This document shows, one piece after another, positions 18,575 through 27,092 of a stretch of 64,000 bases of DNA; positions within the stretch are counted from its first letter, which is position 1, and every line of letters begins with the position of its first letter. The DNA comes from Alcaligenes faecalis (GTDB lineage: Bacteria; Pseudomonadota; Gammaproteobacteria; Burkholderiales; Burkholderiaceae_B). The position numbers were made by a program, and so were the translations under genes. Below the pieces are notes generated by a model. That model saw only the letters and a program-made list of their open reading frames with translations, did no database searches and was not told where the DNA came from. The DNA is taken from assembly GCF_041521385.1 (NCBI RefSeq), contig NZ_CP168006.1, forward strand, positions 682,001 to 746,000, given 5' to 3'.

Positions 18575-18787
18575 CTATTTCCGGCACAGCCGCACCCAAA
18601 TCTCAGCCTCTGTTTCCACGTAGCGCAGCACCCGAATAGGCGTAGTGTCGATTTCAGCATCAGAGCGCCACTGGAACGGGCGCTGAGCAGCAGCGCAGTA
18701 ATTACCGCCCTGCTGTGTGGCGCATCCGCTTACGAGCGCGATCACGCACAGCATCATCGTCCATGCGCTCAATCGTTTCAGCTGCAT
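18575..18787 (-). CDS. Outer-membrane spanin lipoprotein (Rz1/LysC type)
   Basis: A 70-aa lipoprotein: basic start, hydrophobic stretch and lipobox (LVSGC, Cys22). The mature part ends RPFQW.SDAEIDTTPIRVLRY...IWVRLC, like the C-terminus of many phage o-spanins of the P2 LysC kind. With the inner-membrane partner it fuses the two membranes in the last step of lysis. Its start lies inside the Rz gene in another frame (86-bp overlap), the classic Rz/Rz1 layout. GGAGG precedes the ATG. Confidence 0.75.
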   Translation of the reverse strand: MQLKRLSAWTMMLCVIALVSGCATQQGGNYCAAAQRPFQWRSDAEIDTTPIRVLRYVETEAEIWVRLCRK

Positions 18788-18950
18788 CTCTCGATACCTC
18801 CACGGCGGCTATGTCCGCTTTTTCCTGTTTCCGTTCCGCCTGCGCCCTGCCCTGGCGCCGCCCTACCTGTAGCAGCGCCAGAGCGGCGATGATCAGGCCG
18901 CTCAGCAGGCCCAGCCAGCCTGCGACTCGGTTCCATAACGCCTTAAACAA
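18702..18950 (-). CDS. Inner-membrane spanin (Rz-like)
   Basis: An 82-aa protein with one N-terminal membrane helix (about residues 10-28) and a long charged helical remainder (RRQGRAQAERKQEKADIAAVE, quoted in part), as in i-spanins. It starts with TTG at 18950, inside the lysozyme stop region, behind GGAG. The reading frame overlaps that of the Rz1-like lipoprotein. Shorter than lambda Rz (153 aa). Confidence 0.72.
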   Translation of the reverse strand: MFKALWNRVAGWLGLLSGLIIAALALLQVGRRQGRAQAERKQEKADIAAVEVSRDAAETIERMDDDAVRDRARKRMRHTAGR

Positions 18951-19515
18951 TGGCCGCTCCTATCTTGATAGCCTCCGCCCCAGATGCGCCCAAGAAACGA
19001 GCACGATCAGCAGCACGTCGACGGCGCAGGCCCAGCAGGACTTTGCCACCTGACTTGTTCCAGCGCGGGAACTGTTCCGCAGCCCCGGCTTGATCACCGG
19101 CATTGAACAGGCGCAACAAAGTAGAGCCTTGAAATGCCGAGACGCCGATGTTGTATGCAAGGTCCACCATGGCATCGAGCTGCGCCTGATTTGCTGGACG
19201 AGTCAGCACGTTCAGAACACCAGGCACGAACTCGCGGGCCAGCCGACGCCGTAATCGTTCGTCGGCCTCGGCCTGGGTGATGCGCAGGCCTTCCACCACG
19301 TCTGGACCAGTGTCACCCCAGCCGATGGTCCAGACTTTGCCGTCAGCATCCCAATAGGCTTCCAGCTCACAGCTCTCGAAATACCGCAGGATGGCCAGGC
19401 CGTCGGCAGACATGCCGGCAGGCTTCGACTCGACCGGTGCCGGCGCGGACTCCACTTTCTGCGGACGGAAAAAAAGGGCCAGCAGGCCCAGGATCGCATC
19501 AATCAATTTCTGCAT
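18943..19515 (-). CDS. Phage lysozyme (GH24 endolysin)
   Basis: Cleaves the peptidoglycan glycan strand at lysis. The T4-type active site is visible in the 190 aa: E47 (RYFES), D56 (YWDADG) and T63 (WTIGWG), followed by the D-x-V-x-x-A-x-N-I-G helix and the C-terminal LGLRRRRAADRARFL. The first 16 residues (QKLIDAILGLLALFF) are weakly hydrophobic and precede a Pro/Ala-rich linker. This suggests a signal-anchor type export, so pinholin-like control is possible (inference). It sits between the holin-like and spanin genes. Confidence 0.88.
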   Translation of the reverse strand: MQKLIDAILGLLALFFRPQKVESAPAPVESKPAGMSADGLAILRYFESCELEAYWDADGKVWTIGWGDTGPDVVEGLRITQAEADERLRRRLAREFVPGVLNVLTRPANQAQLDAMVDLAYNIGVSAFQGSTLLRLFNAGDQAGAAEQFPRWNKSGGKVLLGLRRRRAADRARFLGASGAEAIKIGAAIV

Positions 19516-19516
19516 T

Positions 19517-19975
19517 TCACTTCCCCAAAACCTTCATCTTCATTTCAGCAATCCAGTTCGGAATGCCCTGCTCCTGCATCCGCTGCGCCCAACGCACCCA
19601 GGCGCCCAACACCCACCAGGCCGGAAGCCCTGCTATCAGCATGCACGGACCCATCACGTAGAACAGGCCCATAAGATTGTGTAGATCCTCCGCAACACCG
19701 GTATGGGCGGCCACCTGCACAGCTTGCGCCAATAAGCCCGGCTGCCAGGTGATCACCCAAATAGTCAGCAGCGGCCCCAGAATGAATGAGCTCAACACCG
19801 TACATGTTGTACGACTGATGAACTCGCGCACTGTCCTGGGTGGCATGATCAGCATGCCGATAAGCGCAGCAATCGCTGCTGGCGCCCCAAAGGCGATGGC
19901 CACCTTCACCGCTGCCCAACCTGCACCAGCTCCGCTTGTTGGTTCCACTTCCTTCCCCTTTAAAACGGTCGGCAT
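19517..19975 (-). CDS. Putative holin (membrane protein)
   Basis: A 152-aa protein with about three hydrophobic segments (near residues 22-42, 60-82 and 108-130) ending one base before the lysozyme gene starts, the usual holin position. I chose the ATG at 19975 (GGGAG upstream). No family-specific motif was recognised, so the holin role is inferred from membrane topology and context. Confidence 0.65.
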   Translation of the reverse strand: MPTVLKGKEVEPTSGAGAGWAAVKVAIAFGAPAAIAALIGMLIMPPRTVREFISRTTCTVLSSFILGPLLTIWVITWQPGLLAQAVQVAAHTGVAEDLHNLMGLFYVMGPCMLIAGLPAWWVLGAWVRWAQRMQEQGIPNWIAEMKMKVLGK

Positions 19976-20012
19976 GGCTGTCTCCCGTGATGCGCCGCAA
20001 AAGCAGCAGACG

Positions 20013-20034
20013 TAAAAAAAACCGCTCATGCGGC
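20013..20034 (-). terminator. Hairpin with T tract before the lysis genes
   Basis: CCGC / GCGG (tetraloop TCAT on the plus strand) followed by eight T on the minus strand, between the tail-fibre module and the holin gene. One of a series in the late operon. Confidence 0.6.
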
Positions 20035-20060
20035 TCAGTAATCCACAGCAGCAGAGGCTG

Positions 20061-20867
20061 TTAAACAATCGCGTACTTGGTCTTCAGAAACTCTTCAATT
20101 CGATACCTATCAGCTTCGTGCTGCTTTCTGGACAGATCAACACTGAGCGCGCCATGCATCCCATAAGTTACTGGACCAGTCGGAACATCCGTAGAAGTTT
20201 GGTGATAAAACCGCAAGCGACCCGCTTCAAACATGCTAGGAGAAAGCGGTGTCTTGTCGTCAGGATTACTGAAGACTTTCCGACCATTGATGTACCCAGC
20301 GGTGCCCAACTCGGTGGAGAAGGTGAACATGCAAAGCACAGAGTCAGAAGCACCGGCAAGAGGGCCCATCGCGCCATTCAACGGGATTCGATAATTGAAT
20401 GGCGCGGCAGGAATTTTGTCGTGTAATGCGATTGCATTACTGGAGGTCGCGAATATTAATAGCCCCGTTTCACCTTCCACAGGATTGGTAACAGGACGAA
20501 CCAAATACGACGCCACACCAGCATTGGTTGCCCGGCGCTTAAGCACCAAAAAGATGGAGAATTCGTTAGGATTCAGATCGAAGTCCGAAGACGCCATACT
20601 GGCGGAGTTGAATCCGTTGCTTGAGAATGCTGGTGCGCCGTTGTCGAATTGCCGATCCTCATAAGCTTGCGGGCCGAGCAGAAAATTCTTCGGCAAAGCG
20701 CGGTTTCGATATCCGTGTCCTGAAGGAGATTTGTAGCTTGGGTCCACGAGCATTGTCCAACCGGGAATCGAGCCCAGAGCGCGGCCTTCTGGCGTGACTT
20801 CCAAAGTACCCAATTCGGAGTTCGGAACGTTCAAACCGGTTTGTTCATAGCGAATCATTTCAATCAC
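20061..20867 (-). CDS. Tail-associated lectin-like (LamG / concanavalin-type) protein
   Basis: A 268-aa beta-rich protein. The C-terminal DLSRKQHEADRYRIEEFLKTKYAI is the usual end of phage and bacterial LamG/concanavalin-A-like domains, and the centre (EFSIFLVLKRR, MFTFSTELGTAGYINGRKV) fits that jelly-roll. It probably helps receptor recognition. It starts with GTG at 20867 overlapping the tail-fibre stop (GTGA) or with ATG at 20858. The family assignment is moderate. Confidence 0.6.
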   Translation of the reverse strand: MIEMIRYEQTGLNVPNSELGTLEVTPEGRALGSIPGWTMLVDPSYKSPSGHGYRNRALPKNFLLGPQAYEDRQFDNGAPAFSSNGFNSASMASSDFDLNPNEFSIFLVLKRRATNAGVASYLVRPVTNPVEGETGLLIFATSSNAIALHDKIPAAPFNYRIPLNGAMGPLAGASDSVLCMFTFSTELGTAGYINGRKVFSNPDDKTPLSPSMFEAGRLRFYHQTSTDVPTGPVTYGMHGALSVDLSRKQHEADRYRIEEFLKTKYAIV

Positions 20868-22984
20868 CCATTAAGTTCAATTTGTTGGTGTACAGCCCAG
20901 TTCTTCATGGGCCTTCCGTTGTGGATGCTTTGTTCTTCAGAAGAGTCACAAATGTTGCCGCGAGGCATTCTGGCTTGTGTGCGCGGATTAGTCTGCGGCT
21001 TCAACGCATAGTCCAACCGCTCTTGGCTTCCAGAAGGATCTACCGCGAGCTCAATAGAAACACTCTCCCCGTCCGAATTAACTGCGACACTGGTGATTGG
21101 AATTTGCCCGGTCGAATCGAAAAAACGGAAGCCGAAGTCTTCGTGCTCTTGGACGGTAGAGATGTCTATCTGTAAGGGCTTAACAGGAACATCGAATAAA
21201 ACCTGCACAGTGCGCCCGGAGCGAGTAGCGGAGAGCATCTGCAAGACTTTCGCTTTGCCGTTGGCGGCCCAAAGCGACCCCTTCCAGGCCCGCGCCATGT
21301 AAGCACCCACGTGAGCGTAGCCCGGCCCCTTCATGTGCAGAAGGTCTGTGTAATAGTCGTTTGCTCCGATCGCGTAATCCGGACAAGCCAAGTGAAACAG
21401 CGGATTTTCATTGTGCAGCTCAAGCATGGCCAAGGCCGCACGCGGCGTAGCTGTCGTGAACGTTGATGGCTGAGACAGGATGAAGTGAACCTCAGAGAAT
21501 TGACCTGTGATTTGCCGCACGTCCGAACTTATGTCGCTGCGCCACTCCAATAGAGCATCTTTATAAGTTGTACTTCCGGAGTCCGCCTCTCCGTGTTTGC
21601 AAACAACCGCGTCCACAACAATTTTCCAACCTTGCTCGTCTGCCAACGCCTTTGCTTTCCGCAGGGCGATCAACATATTTTCGTAAATCTGATTGCCCTT
21701 CTTCAAACCTGCATACGCCGTCCCGCCCACCCCAGCGGTATAGCTCAAAGACTTGAATTGCGCCCCGATCGCTTGCGATTCAAAAGCTAATGTGTTGGCC
21801 ATAGTTTCGATGACAGTCTCCCCACGCGGGCCGGACGCAGCACGGCGTGCAACCAATGGCTCGAATCCAACAAGAGTGCCTGGATCCAGTGGTTGTGCAG
21901 GCTGTCCGCTGGACGTGGTATCCCCCATACGAATATCGCTATAAACGGAAGAGGTGAACATCAACACACTTTCAGGGAAGAGCGCCTGGGTCGAGATCAT
22001 TGACTCTTCAGAGTTCGCCCCGACCAAAAGCGACTGCCCCACACCGATGATTACATGCAACGTCTTCGAGTTGTCGGGGATAAGCAAGCCGGAACCGGGA
22101 GAGACGGAGACTGTCGTTTTCTCACTCAAACCTGGAACGCTCACAATTGCGCGAACGCGATTGCCGGAAGCTGGAAACACGCCGCTCACAACCAGGCCAG
22201 AAAGGTCTGCACAAAATACGTCTTCTGCCCCTACTGCGCGTAGATTTGAATCGTCCATATAAGGCAACAGTTCCGGCTCTGGCCCTCCTTCTTGATCCGG
22301 AATTGTCAAGCCAGACACGCTCAAATTCCCTTCCGTATCCCAACCCAAGATGATCTCCAGGTTGGTGCCCACGACGACCTGGACAAAATCATTTACGTCG
22401 CCGTTGTGAAACTCAAACATCGATGTCGTTGCAACTTGGCTGAGAAGATCAGCCAAGACATGACCATGCAGATCAATTGCAAAGTATCCAGGGAAGGCAG
22501 AATCATCATTGTAGAATTCCCAGGTGCCACGCCCGCTCGCAGTCAGTGCAATAGGCAGGGCTTTGATTGCGTCCTTGACCGCTGTCGCATTGGGATAAGT
22601 GTCGATATAGATGGCTTGGCCAGCCTCGACCTTATACAAATCCAGAAAGCCTCCGAGCTCTTCGGAAGGAACAGAGGCAAAATGGCCTTGCGGCACCGGA
22701 TCAAATCCGTCTCCACCATTGACGATCGTGTTCGTGTCCGGATAAACACCCGCCGCCAAACTGGCTGCTGCGGCTGCCGCCTCGGCTCGCTCTGCTGCCC
22801 CCACAGCCTCCTGCACCAGCCCCGTTGGATCGACAGCGGATTTCAATGTCGGTCTGACAACCCCGAGCCTGTCTTCCCACGTGCTCTCCTGACTATTTAC
22901 TGCTTTATCTAAATTCTGGGAGTTGTCGTACAGATCCTTGGGGTTTGCGCTCCCGATCGGGTTGCCGGTTTTGTATGTCGTCAT
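20864..22984 (-). CDS. Tail fibre / tailspike with SGNH-hydrolase domain
   Basis: A 706-aa receptor-binding protein. The N-terminus (YKTGNPIGSANPKDLYDNSQN, then LDKAVN and TWEDRLG) is the conserved fibre attachment segment found across lambda-like prophages. An Ala-rich coiled stretch follows (about 60-80). Residues from about 308 carry an SGNH/GDSL esterase signature of the sialate O-acetylesterase kind: GQS (316-318, Ser318 as nucleophile), HGEAD (464-468) and D547-x2-H550. This suggests deacetylation of host surface glycans during adsorption. The acetylated substrate is unknown. TipJ lies upstream, a terminator-like hairpin between. Confidence 0.8.
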   Translation of the reverse strand: MTTYKTGNPIGSANPKDLYDNSQNLDKAVNSQESTWEDRLGVVRPTLKSAVDPTGLVQEAVGAAERAEAAAAAASLAAGVYPDTNTIVNGGDGFDPVPQGHFASVPSEELGGFLDLYKVEAGQAIYIDTYPNATAVKDAIKALPIALTASGRGTWEFYNDDSAFPGYFAIDLHGHVLADLLSQVATTSMFEFHNGDVNDFVQVVVGTNLEIILGWDTEGNLSVSGLTIPDQEGGPEPELLPYMDDSNLRAVGAEDVFCADLSGLVVSGVFPASGNRVRAIVSVPGLSEKTTVSVSPGSGLLIPDNSKTLHVIIGVGQSLLVGANSEESMISTQALFPESVLMFTSSVYSDIRMGDTTSSGQPAQPLDPGTLVGFEPLVARRAASGPRGETVIETMANTLAFESQAIGAQFKSLSYTAGVGGTAYAGLKKGNQIYENMLIALRKAKALADEQGWKIVVDAVVCKHGEADSGSTTYKDALLEWRSDISSDVRQITGQFSEVHFILSQPSTFTTATPRAALAMLELHNENPLFHLACPDYAIGANDYYTDLLHMKGPGYAHVGAYMARAWKGSLWAANGKAKVLQMLSATRSGRTVQVLFDVPVKPLQIDISTVQEHEDFGFRFFDSTGQIPITSVAVNSDGESVSIELAVDPSGSQERLDYALKPQTNPRTQARMPRGNICDSSEEQSIHNGRPMKNWAVHQQIELNG

Positions 22985-22997
22985 TTCAAACGCCCAT

Positions 22998-23020
22998 AAA
23001 AAAACCCGCCGAAGCGGGTT
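22998..23020 (-). terminator. Hairpin with T tract between TipJ and tail fibre
   Basis: AACCCGC / GCGGGTT with a four-base loop followed by seven T on the minus strand, 21 bp past the TipJ stop. Confidence 0.7.
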
Positions 23021-23040
23021 GATTGATGCTGGTGCCGGAG

Positions 23041-25767
23041 TTAATCCGGCGGATTGTTGTTGTCATCGGCGTACACTCGCACGTCGTAATTTGCTGCTGT
23101 CACATCCGTAGCGTCGGTGCCACGAGCCTGGATGTTTGTGATCAGAACTGGCTTTATCCAGTCTGCCGTCAGGCCAAAGTAAATGTGCGGCAACTCCTGT
23201 TTCAGACTGACCTCTGGCCAAGGCTGCGGAATGTTCGCGATGATCGAAAAGTCGTCAGGCCCTGGAAACGCCACAAACGGACCAACAAACTTGCCCTCTG
23301 GTGCTCGATACCCCACAGAATGCGGTGCACCAGTAGCCCAGCGCAAAGGTTCACTGATGCGCAGCAGTGCGCCACCAGAGGCAGGTTGAATATCGGTCAG
23401 CAAGCCCATCTGCGCATTGCCTGGCTCATCGTCAAACAGCGGCACATAAGACAGGTACTCACTGTTGAATGCATCCATTTCTGTGCCAAAGCTGTACTCA
23501 CGATTTCTATAGGCCTGCTCCCGACGTCGGCGCATACCGATTCGCCAAGCCCGGACTCGGTCCGTCACGCCATCGAGTTTTAACTTTTCCAGCTTGAATC
23601 CCTGATCCCCTGGTAGCAGGCACTTCACCGTCATGGACGTCCAGGTTTCCGCGTCGATGTACTCGACTTCCACCCCATCCGGGTCCATAGGCTTGCGAGG
23701 ACTCACGCTTTCACGCAACGGCTTCGTCATGTTCAGGGGTGAGTAGCTTTGCTCGAACTGCGTGCGCACATCATCGCGAACCGGGCGAATCAGGCCACGC
23801 GACACAGTCAGCTCTGAAAACCCGGCTCGGAAAGCAAGTTTCAGAGCGTCTTGGGCTGTTGTGAGGTCATACACATGGTCGAGCGTTTCTCCTCGGGCCT
23901 TCCAAATTGCATCCAATCGCTGCAGCTCGTCGGCATCCAGATTCAAGTCTGAGTACCCGATCGAACCGGTGATATAGCGCGCAAACGCAGAGATGTCCCG
24001 CGTCGGTTGCGGTGCAGACCAGGTGCCGTCCCACTGCAAAACCGGAAGCATTCGCGTAGCCACCACATTGATCTGATTTTCCGACTGCGCACCCAGGCGT
24101 CCACCGACTCGCAGCTTGGCCGCCATGGTGGTCCAGCGCGGGTAGTTTGTTCGTGTCCGCAGACGGCTTTTCAGGCCATACCACTGGATGGTGTCTTTGA
24201 CCTGCGTAGACGTAGCACTGGCGCCCACCCGTCGCACCCGCACAGACGGCCGCATTTGCGGGACACTGATCGACTCGGTAATACCGATTTGGTCCAGCGT
24301 CCAGTTTTCGTACCATTTGCTGATCGTCGTGCGCGGGCCGCCATCTGCATTGCGGTACTGAATTTCGATGCCCAGCCCTTGAGTGGTCACATCACCATTG
24401 TCTCGTATGTACCCCAGCCCATTCGGAAAGAAGAAGTCGATCTCTATAGCGGTTGTTGTCTCTTTACCAGGCGTGGCTACAAACTCGCTACTCCACTCCC
24501 CATAAACCGTGCCGCCGTTGAATGTCACAACTGCACCGCTTGTGGTAACTGTCGGAAAACCGAGCCACGTCGAGTCATTTTGCCCGAATTGAGTTAAACG
24601 CCATACAACAATGTGATCAGAAGAGTATTGCTGGATAGACCAACGCGCTGGAAACTTCCATGCAAATGTAATGGTGTAGCTTCCCGGCTCCAGGCCGTTG
24701 TACCACTCTCCTTGGGTCTGAGGGTCCTCCGGATCGGGTGGCGGAAAGCGCAGTTCAATCCATCCTGCTCCCTGCGGATCAAGGTCTGAATTAGCAACTA
24801 GCAACTCCAACCCCAAGCCACCATTCACAGCCACAGTCACGTCTCTGCCAGCAAGTGGCATCAGGTGCTTAAACTCACCGTAAAAACGGTTCCGCTGTGG
24901 CTGACCGATCGTAGGCTCAGTACGCGTGACCGCATAGACAAGCGGCAACGTAATATTGACGATGGTGCCCGCACCCCAGCCAGGAGGGAACTCGCTCTCG
25001 GAAGAACGCCAGATATAACTTCCATCGAACGAGTAACTTACTGGCTGAGTGTTCTCCCGGTTTGCCATTTCCGTAGACATCTCCAGGCCTGCCGTGCCCG
25101 AAGATGTGCCGCCAACTGCGGGCACTGTATGCCAATGCTCATGAGTGGACGTTCCCGACAGATCTGCACCTGGACCGTAGATTGCATAAGACCCGTCAGC
25201 ACCCAGAGCAGAAAACGGTGTATCCCCTACTTTCACGTCTGCGTCATGTATCTGATACTGTCCAGGCCCGATACATGCGTGGAACTCCAGCCACTGCTCG
25301 CGCCAATTCACGAAACGTCGGCGCGGTGGCGTCAGGTAATCAGGGAAGCGACGAAACCGACCTGCAAGCTCAGGCACAACATCACCCAGCTTGGGCTGAT
25401 TGGCCTTTGCTGAAGTTGTTTCGAGCCGCTGTCCTTGTTCCGGGGAGCCGTAGTTCTGACTGCCGCTCTTTGGCATCAGCCATCCAAAGGCAAAGTTGAA
25501 GATGCTGCCCAGTAACTTGCCCAAGCCCGAGAACAAGCCGCCATGCTGAATCAAGCGCATTCCCACGTCATCATCAGCAGCCAGATGACGATCCGCCCAT
25601 TCCAGCATCGGCAATGGCTTGCCATTGACCGTTACATGCGACTTGGGCAGCTCAGCCAGCGTATACGTCAAGCCTTTAGACGCAAAAAAACCGGCTAAAG
25701 TGCCGGTCCATTCGTGCGTCTCGCAGGGCTGCTCACACGTCCCGCTAAGAAATACTCTGATCGTCAT
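23041..25767 (-). CDS. TipJ-like tail tip / host-specificity protein
   Basis: A 908-aa central tail tip protein of the TipJ family (counterpart of lambda gpJ), forming the baseplate hub that the tail fibre joins. Family features: short N-terminal IRVFLSGT domain, GGLFSGLGKLLGSIFNFAFGW hydrophobic segment (quoted in parts), long region with RRFVNWREQWLEFHACIG, and the C-terminal fibronectin-like part. I chose the ATG at 25767, overlapping the NlpC-like stop by 23 bp; no good ribosome site is seen and coupling to the upstream gene is likely. Two terminator-like hairpins bracket its start. Confidence 0.85.
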   Translation of the reverse strand: MTIRVFLSGTCEQPCETHEWTGTLAGFFASKGLTYTLAELPKSHVTVNGKPLPMLEWADRHLAADDDVGMRLIQHGGLFSGLGKLLGSIFNFAFGWLMPKSGSQNYGSPEQGQRLETTSAKANQPKLGDVVPELAGRFRRFPDYLTPPRRRFVNWREQWLEFHACIGPGQYQIHDADVKVGDTPFSALGADGSYAIYGPGADLSGTSTHEHWHTVPAVGGTSSGTAGLEMSTEMANRENTQPVSYSFDGSYIWRSSESEFPPGWGAGTIVNITLPLVYAVTRTEPTIGQPQRNRFYGEFKHLMPLAGRDVTVAVNGGLGLELLVANSDLDPQGAGWIELRFPPPDPEDPQTQGEWYNGLEPGSYTITFAWKFPARWSIQQYSSDHIVVWRLTQFGQNDSTWLGFPTVTTSGAVVTFNGGTVYGEWSSEFVATPGKETTTAIEIDFFFPNGLGYIRDNGDVTTQGLGIEIQYRNADGGPRTTISKWYENWTLDQIGITESISVPQMRPSVRVRRVGASATSTQVKDTIQWYGLKSRLRTRTNYPRWTTMAAKLRVGGRLGAQSENQINVVATRMLPVLQWDGTWSAPQPTRDISAFARYITGSIGYSDLNLDADELQRLDAIWKARGETLDHVYDLTTAQDALKLAFRAGFSELTVSRGLIRPVRDDVRTQFEQSYSPLNMTKPLRESVSPRKPMDPDGVEVEYIDAETWTSMTVKCLLPGDQGFKLEKLKLDGVTDRVRAWRIGMRRRREQAYRNREYSFGTEMDAFNSEYLSYVPLFDDEPGNAQMGLLTDIQPASGGALLRISEPLRWATGAPHSVGYRAPEGKFVGPFVAFPGPDDFSIIANIPQPWPEVSLKQELPHIYFGLTADWIKPVLITNIQARGTDATDVTAANYDVRVYADDNNNPPD
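25684..25707 (-). terminator. Terminator-like hairpin inside the 5' end of TipJ
   Basis: ACCGGC / GCCGGT with a six-base loop and seven T on the minus strand, 60-84 bp into the TipJ coding sequence. If active it would abort non-antiterminated transcripts. Confidence 0.5.
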
Positions 25768-26149
25768 AAAAAACAACCCGCGTATAGCGGGCCTCAAAAG
25801 CGTTGATCTTGGTAAGCGTGGGGCCTGTGCCAGCATCCGTCTCCAGCACCCAGAGTCTGCCGTCAGCCTCTACGACCAACCCAACATGGACGCAAAGCCG
25901 CGCGCGCCAGCCGGTAGCAATGGCTCCAGACCTGGGCTGCACTTCTTTGAACCCGCCCTGCTCCCGCACTTCCCCGGCCGCAGCGGTCAGGCCTGCTTTA
26001 TCATCCGGGTCCGTCTCCGAGTAGCTAGGCAGCATGGGCCTGCCGAACAGCGAGGCTCTCGCCAGTCTGACGAGGCCCCAGCAGTCCAATTCCGGTGCCT
26101 CCCGGCCAAACGGCTTGTACCGCGTACGCAGAAAGTCATCAATCGTCAT
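25745..26149 (-). CDS. NlpC/P60-like tail protein
   Basis: A 134-aa protein with the NlpC/P60 cysteine peptidase layout: Cys in ELDCWGLVRLA and His in HVGLVVEA. In lambda-like tails such proteins (gpK-like) attack peptidoglycan or help tail tip assembly. It lies between DUF1833 and TipJ, its usual place. The ATG at 26149 overlaps the preceding stop (ATGA), so translation is coupled. Confidence 0.8.
   Translation of the reverse strand: MTIDDFLRTRYKPFGREAPELDCWGLVRLARASLFGRPMLPSYSETDPDDKAGLTAAAGEVREQGGFKEVQPRSGAIATGWRARLCVHVGLVVEADGRLWVLETDAGTGPTLTKINAFEARYTRVVFYDDQSIS
25768..25791 (-). terminator. Terminator-like hairpin at the NlpC-TipJ junction
   Basis: CCCGC / GCGGG with a five-base loop, followed by TTGTTTTTT and then the TipJ ATG, on the minus strand. 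It overlaps the end of the NlpC-like gene. Confidence 0.5.
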
Positions 26150-26628
26150 AGCCACTGAATCCCCGGTGCTGTCTCTGCCGTGTAGCGCTCTCGCGGCCAA
26201 GCGGTATTCAGCAAGTCGTAGTAACTGGCCTCAGCCACAAACGTGCCGTTCTCAAACTGCCCGCTCAACACAGTCATGACATACGGCCGCTCTGCCGGTG
26301 CCGTAATGTCGCTTGCCAAGTACGTCCTGCTTGTCAGCGTCACCATCTGTCCGGATTCGAGCATGGCATCGACAATAGGCCGAATGCGGCCATTGGCCCC
26401 GGCAATACCAAACCGCAGTGTCTGCTGACCAGAGGCGTTACGCGACGGCAGCGACAGCTCGACGGCTGCGGCTTCAAACAGCACCAACTGGCCGTCCACT
26501 CCTAACATTCGATCTTCATAGCCTTGAACGATCCGCACCGGCGTCACGCCCGGCGCAGAAACCTCAAGCGTATAAAGCAGCATCGAATCGGTCGGGGCGC
26601 TGGCATACACAATCTCTAAGGCGCTCAT
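26146..26628 (-). CDS. DUF1833-family minor tail protein
   Basis: A 160-aa protein recognised by its start (MSALEIVYASAP, then LLYTLEVSAPG) and VQGYED, and by its place between a tail protein of about 155 aa and the NlpC-like gene. Function in tail tip assembly is inferred from context. Coupled by ATGA overlaps at both ends. Confidence 0.78.
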   Translation of the reverse strand: MSALEIVYASAPTDSMLLYTLEVSAPGVTPVRIVQGYEDRMLGVDGQLVLFEAAAVELSLPSRNASGQQTLRFGIAGANGRIRPIVDAMLESGQMVTLTSRTYLASDITAPAERPYVMTVLSGQFENGTFVAEASYYDLLNTAWPRERYTAETAPGIQWL

Positions 26629-27092
26629 GCTTCTGGCCACTCCCGATTAAGTGCAATATCGATAATGCTCGCCCCCAGCACGAACTCGGGAAACTCGCCC
26701 CAGCCTTGCGGCATGAGGGGTCGCTCCCAAATTTCCAGAGTCGCGCCAACCCGCCAAGCACACATACCCACTGGATCAGGGCCTGTATACATAGAGACGA
26801 AGCGGCAAACATAGTGCTGTTCACCTACGGGCGTTTTAAGCGGCGAGTTAAACCACTCAGCTCCGTCTTTAATAGCGTCCCGAAACCAAGCCTCAAACAG
26901 CGCAGCCTCGTTATCGCCATTGAAAATCCAGTTCACATTGACCGTTGTAGGGACCGAGCTGAATCGCCTGCGTTGGCGTGCTCGGCCATCCTCCATCTGC
27001 GTTCGCTGAAAGGGCTGAGTGTGTTTTATCCCGTAGCCATCGCGGACGGGCCAAGGCAGCCCCTCGGGGTAGTTAATATCTGTGTGAATCAT
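26625..27092 (-). CDS. Minor tail protein, about 155 aa
   Basis: Directly follows the tape-measure gene (ATGA overlap) and precedes DUF1833, the position of lambda gpM-like proteins. The sequence (INYPEGLPWPVRDGYG, WIFNGDNEAALFEAWF) resembles uncharacterised tail proteins of similar prophages. No catalytic motif is seen. Confidence 0.72.
   Translation of the reverse strand: MIHTDINYPEGLPWPVRDGYGIKHTQPFQRTQMEDGRARQRRRFSSVPTTVNVNWIFNGDNEAALFEAWFRDAIKDGAEWFNSPLKTPVGEQHYVCRFVSMYTGPDPVGMCAWRVGATLEIWERPLMPQGWGEFPEFVLGASIIDIALNREWPEA

Noticed and set aside
24007..24597. 196-codon plus-strand frame within TipJ
   Set aside because: Antisense of a well-supported tail gene; no ribosome site.
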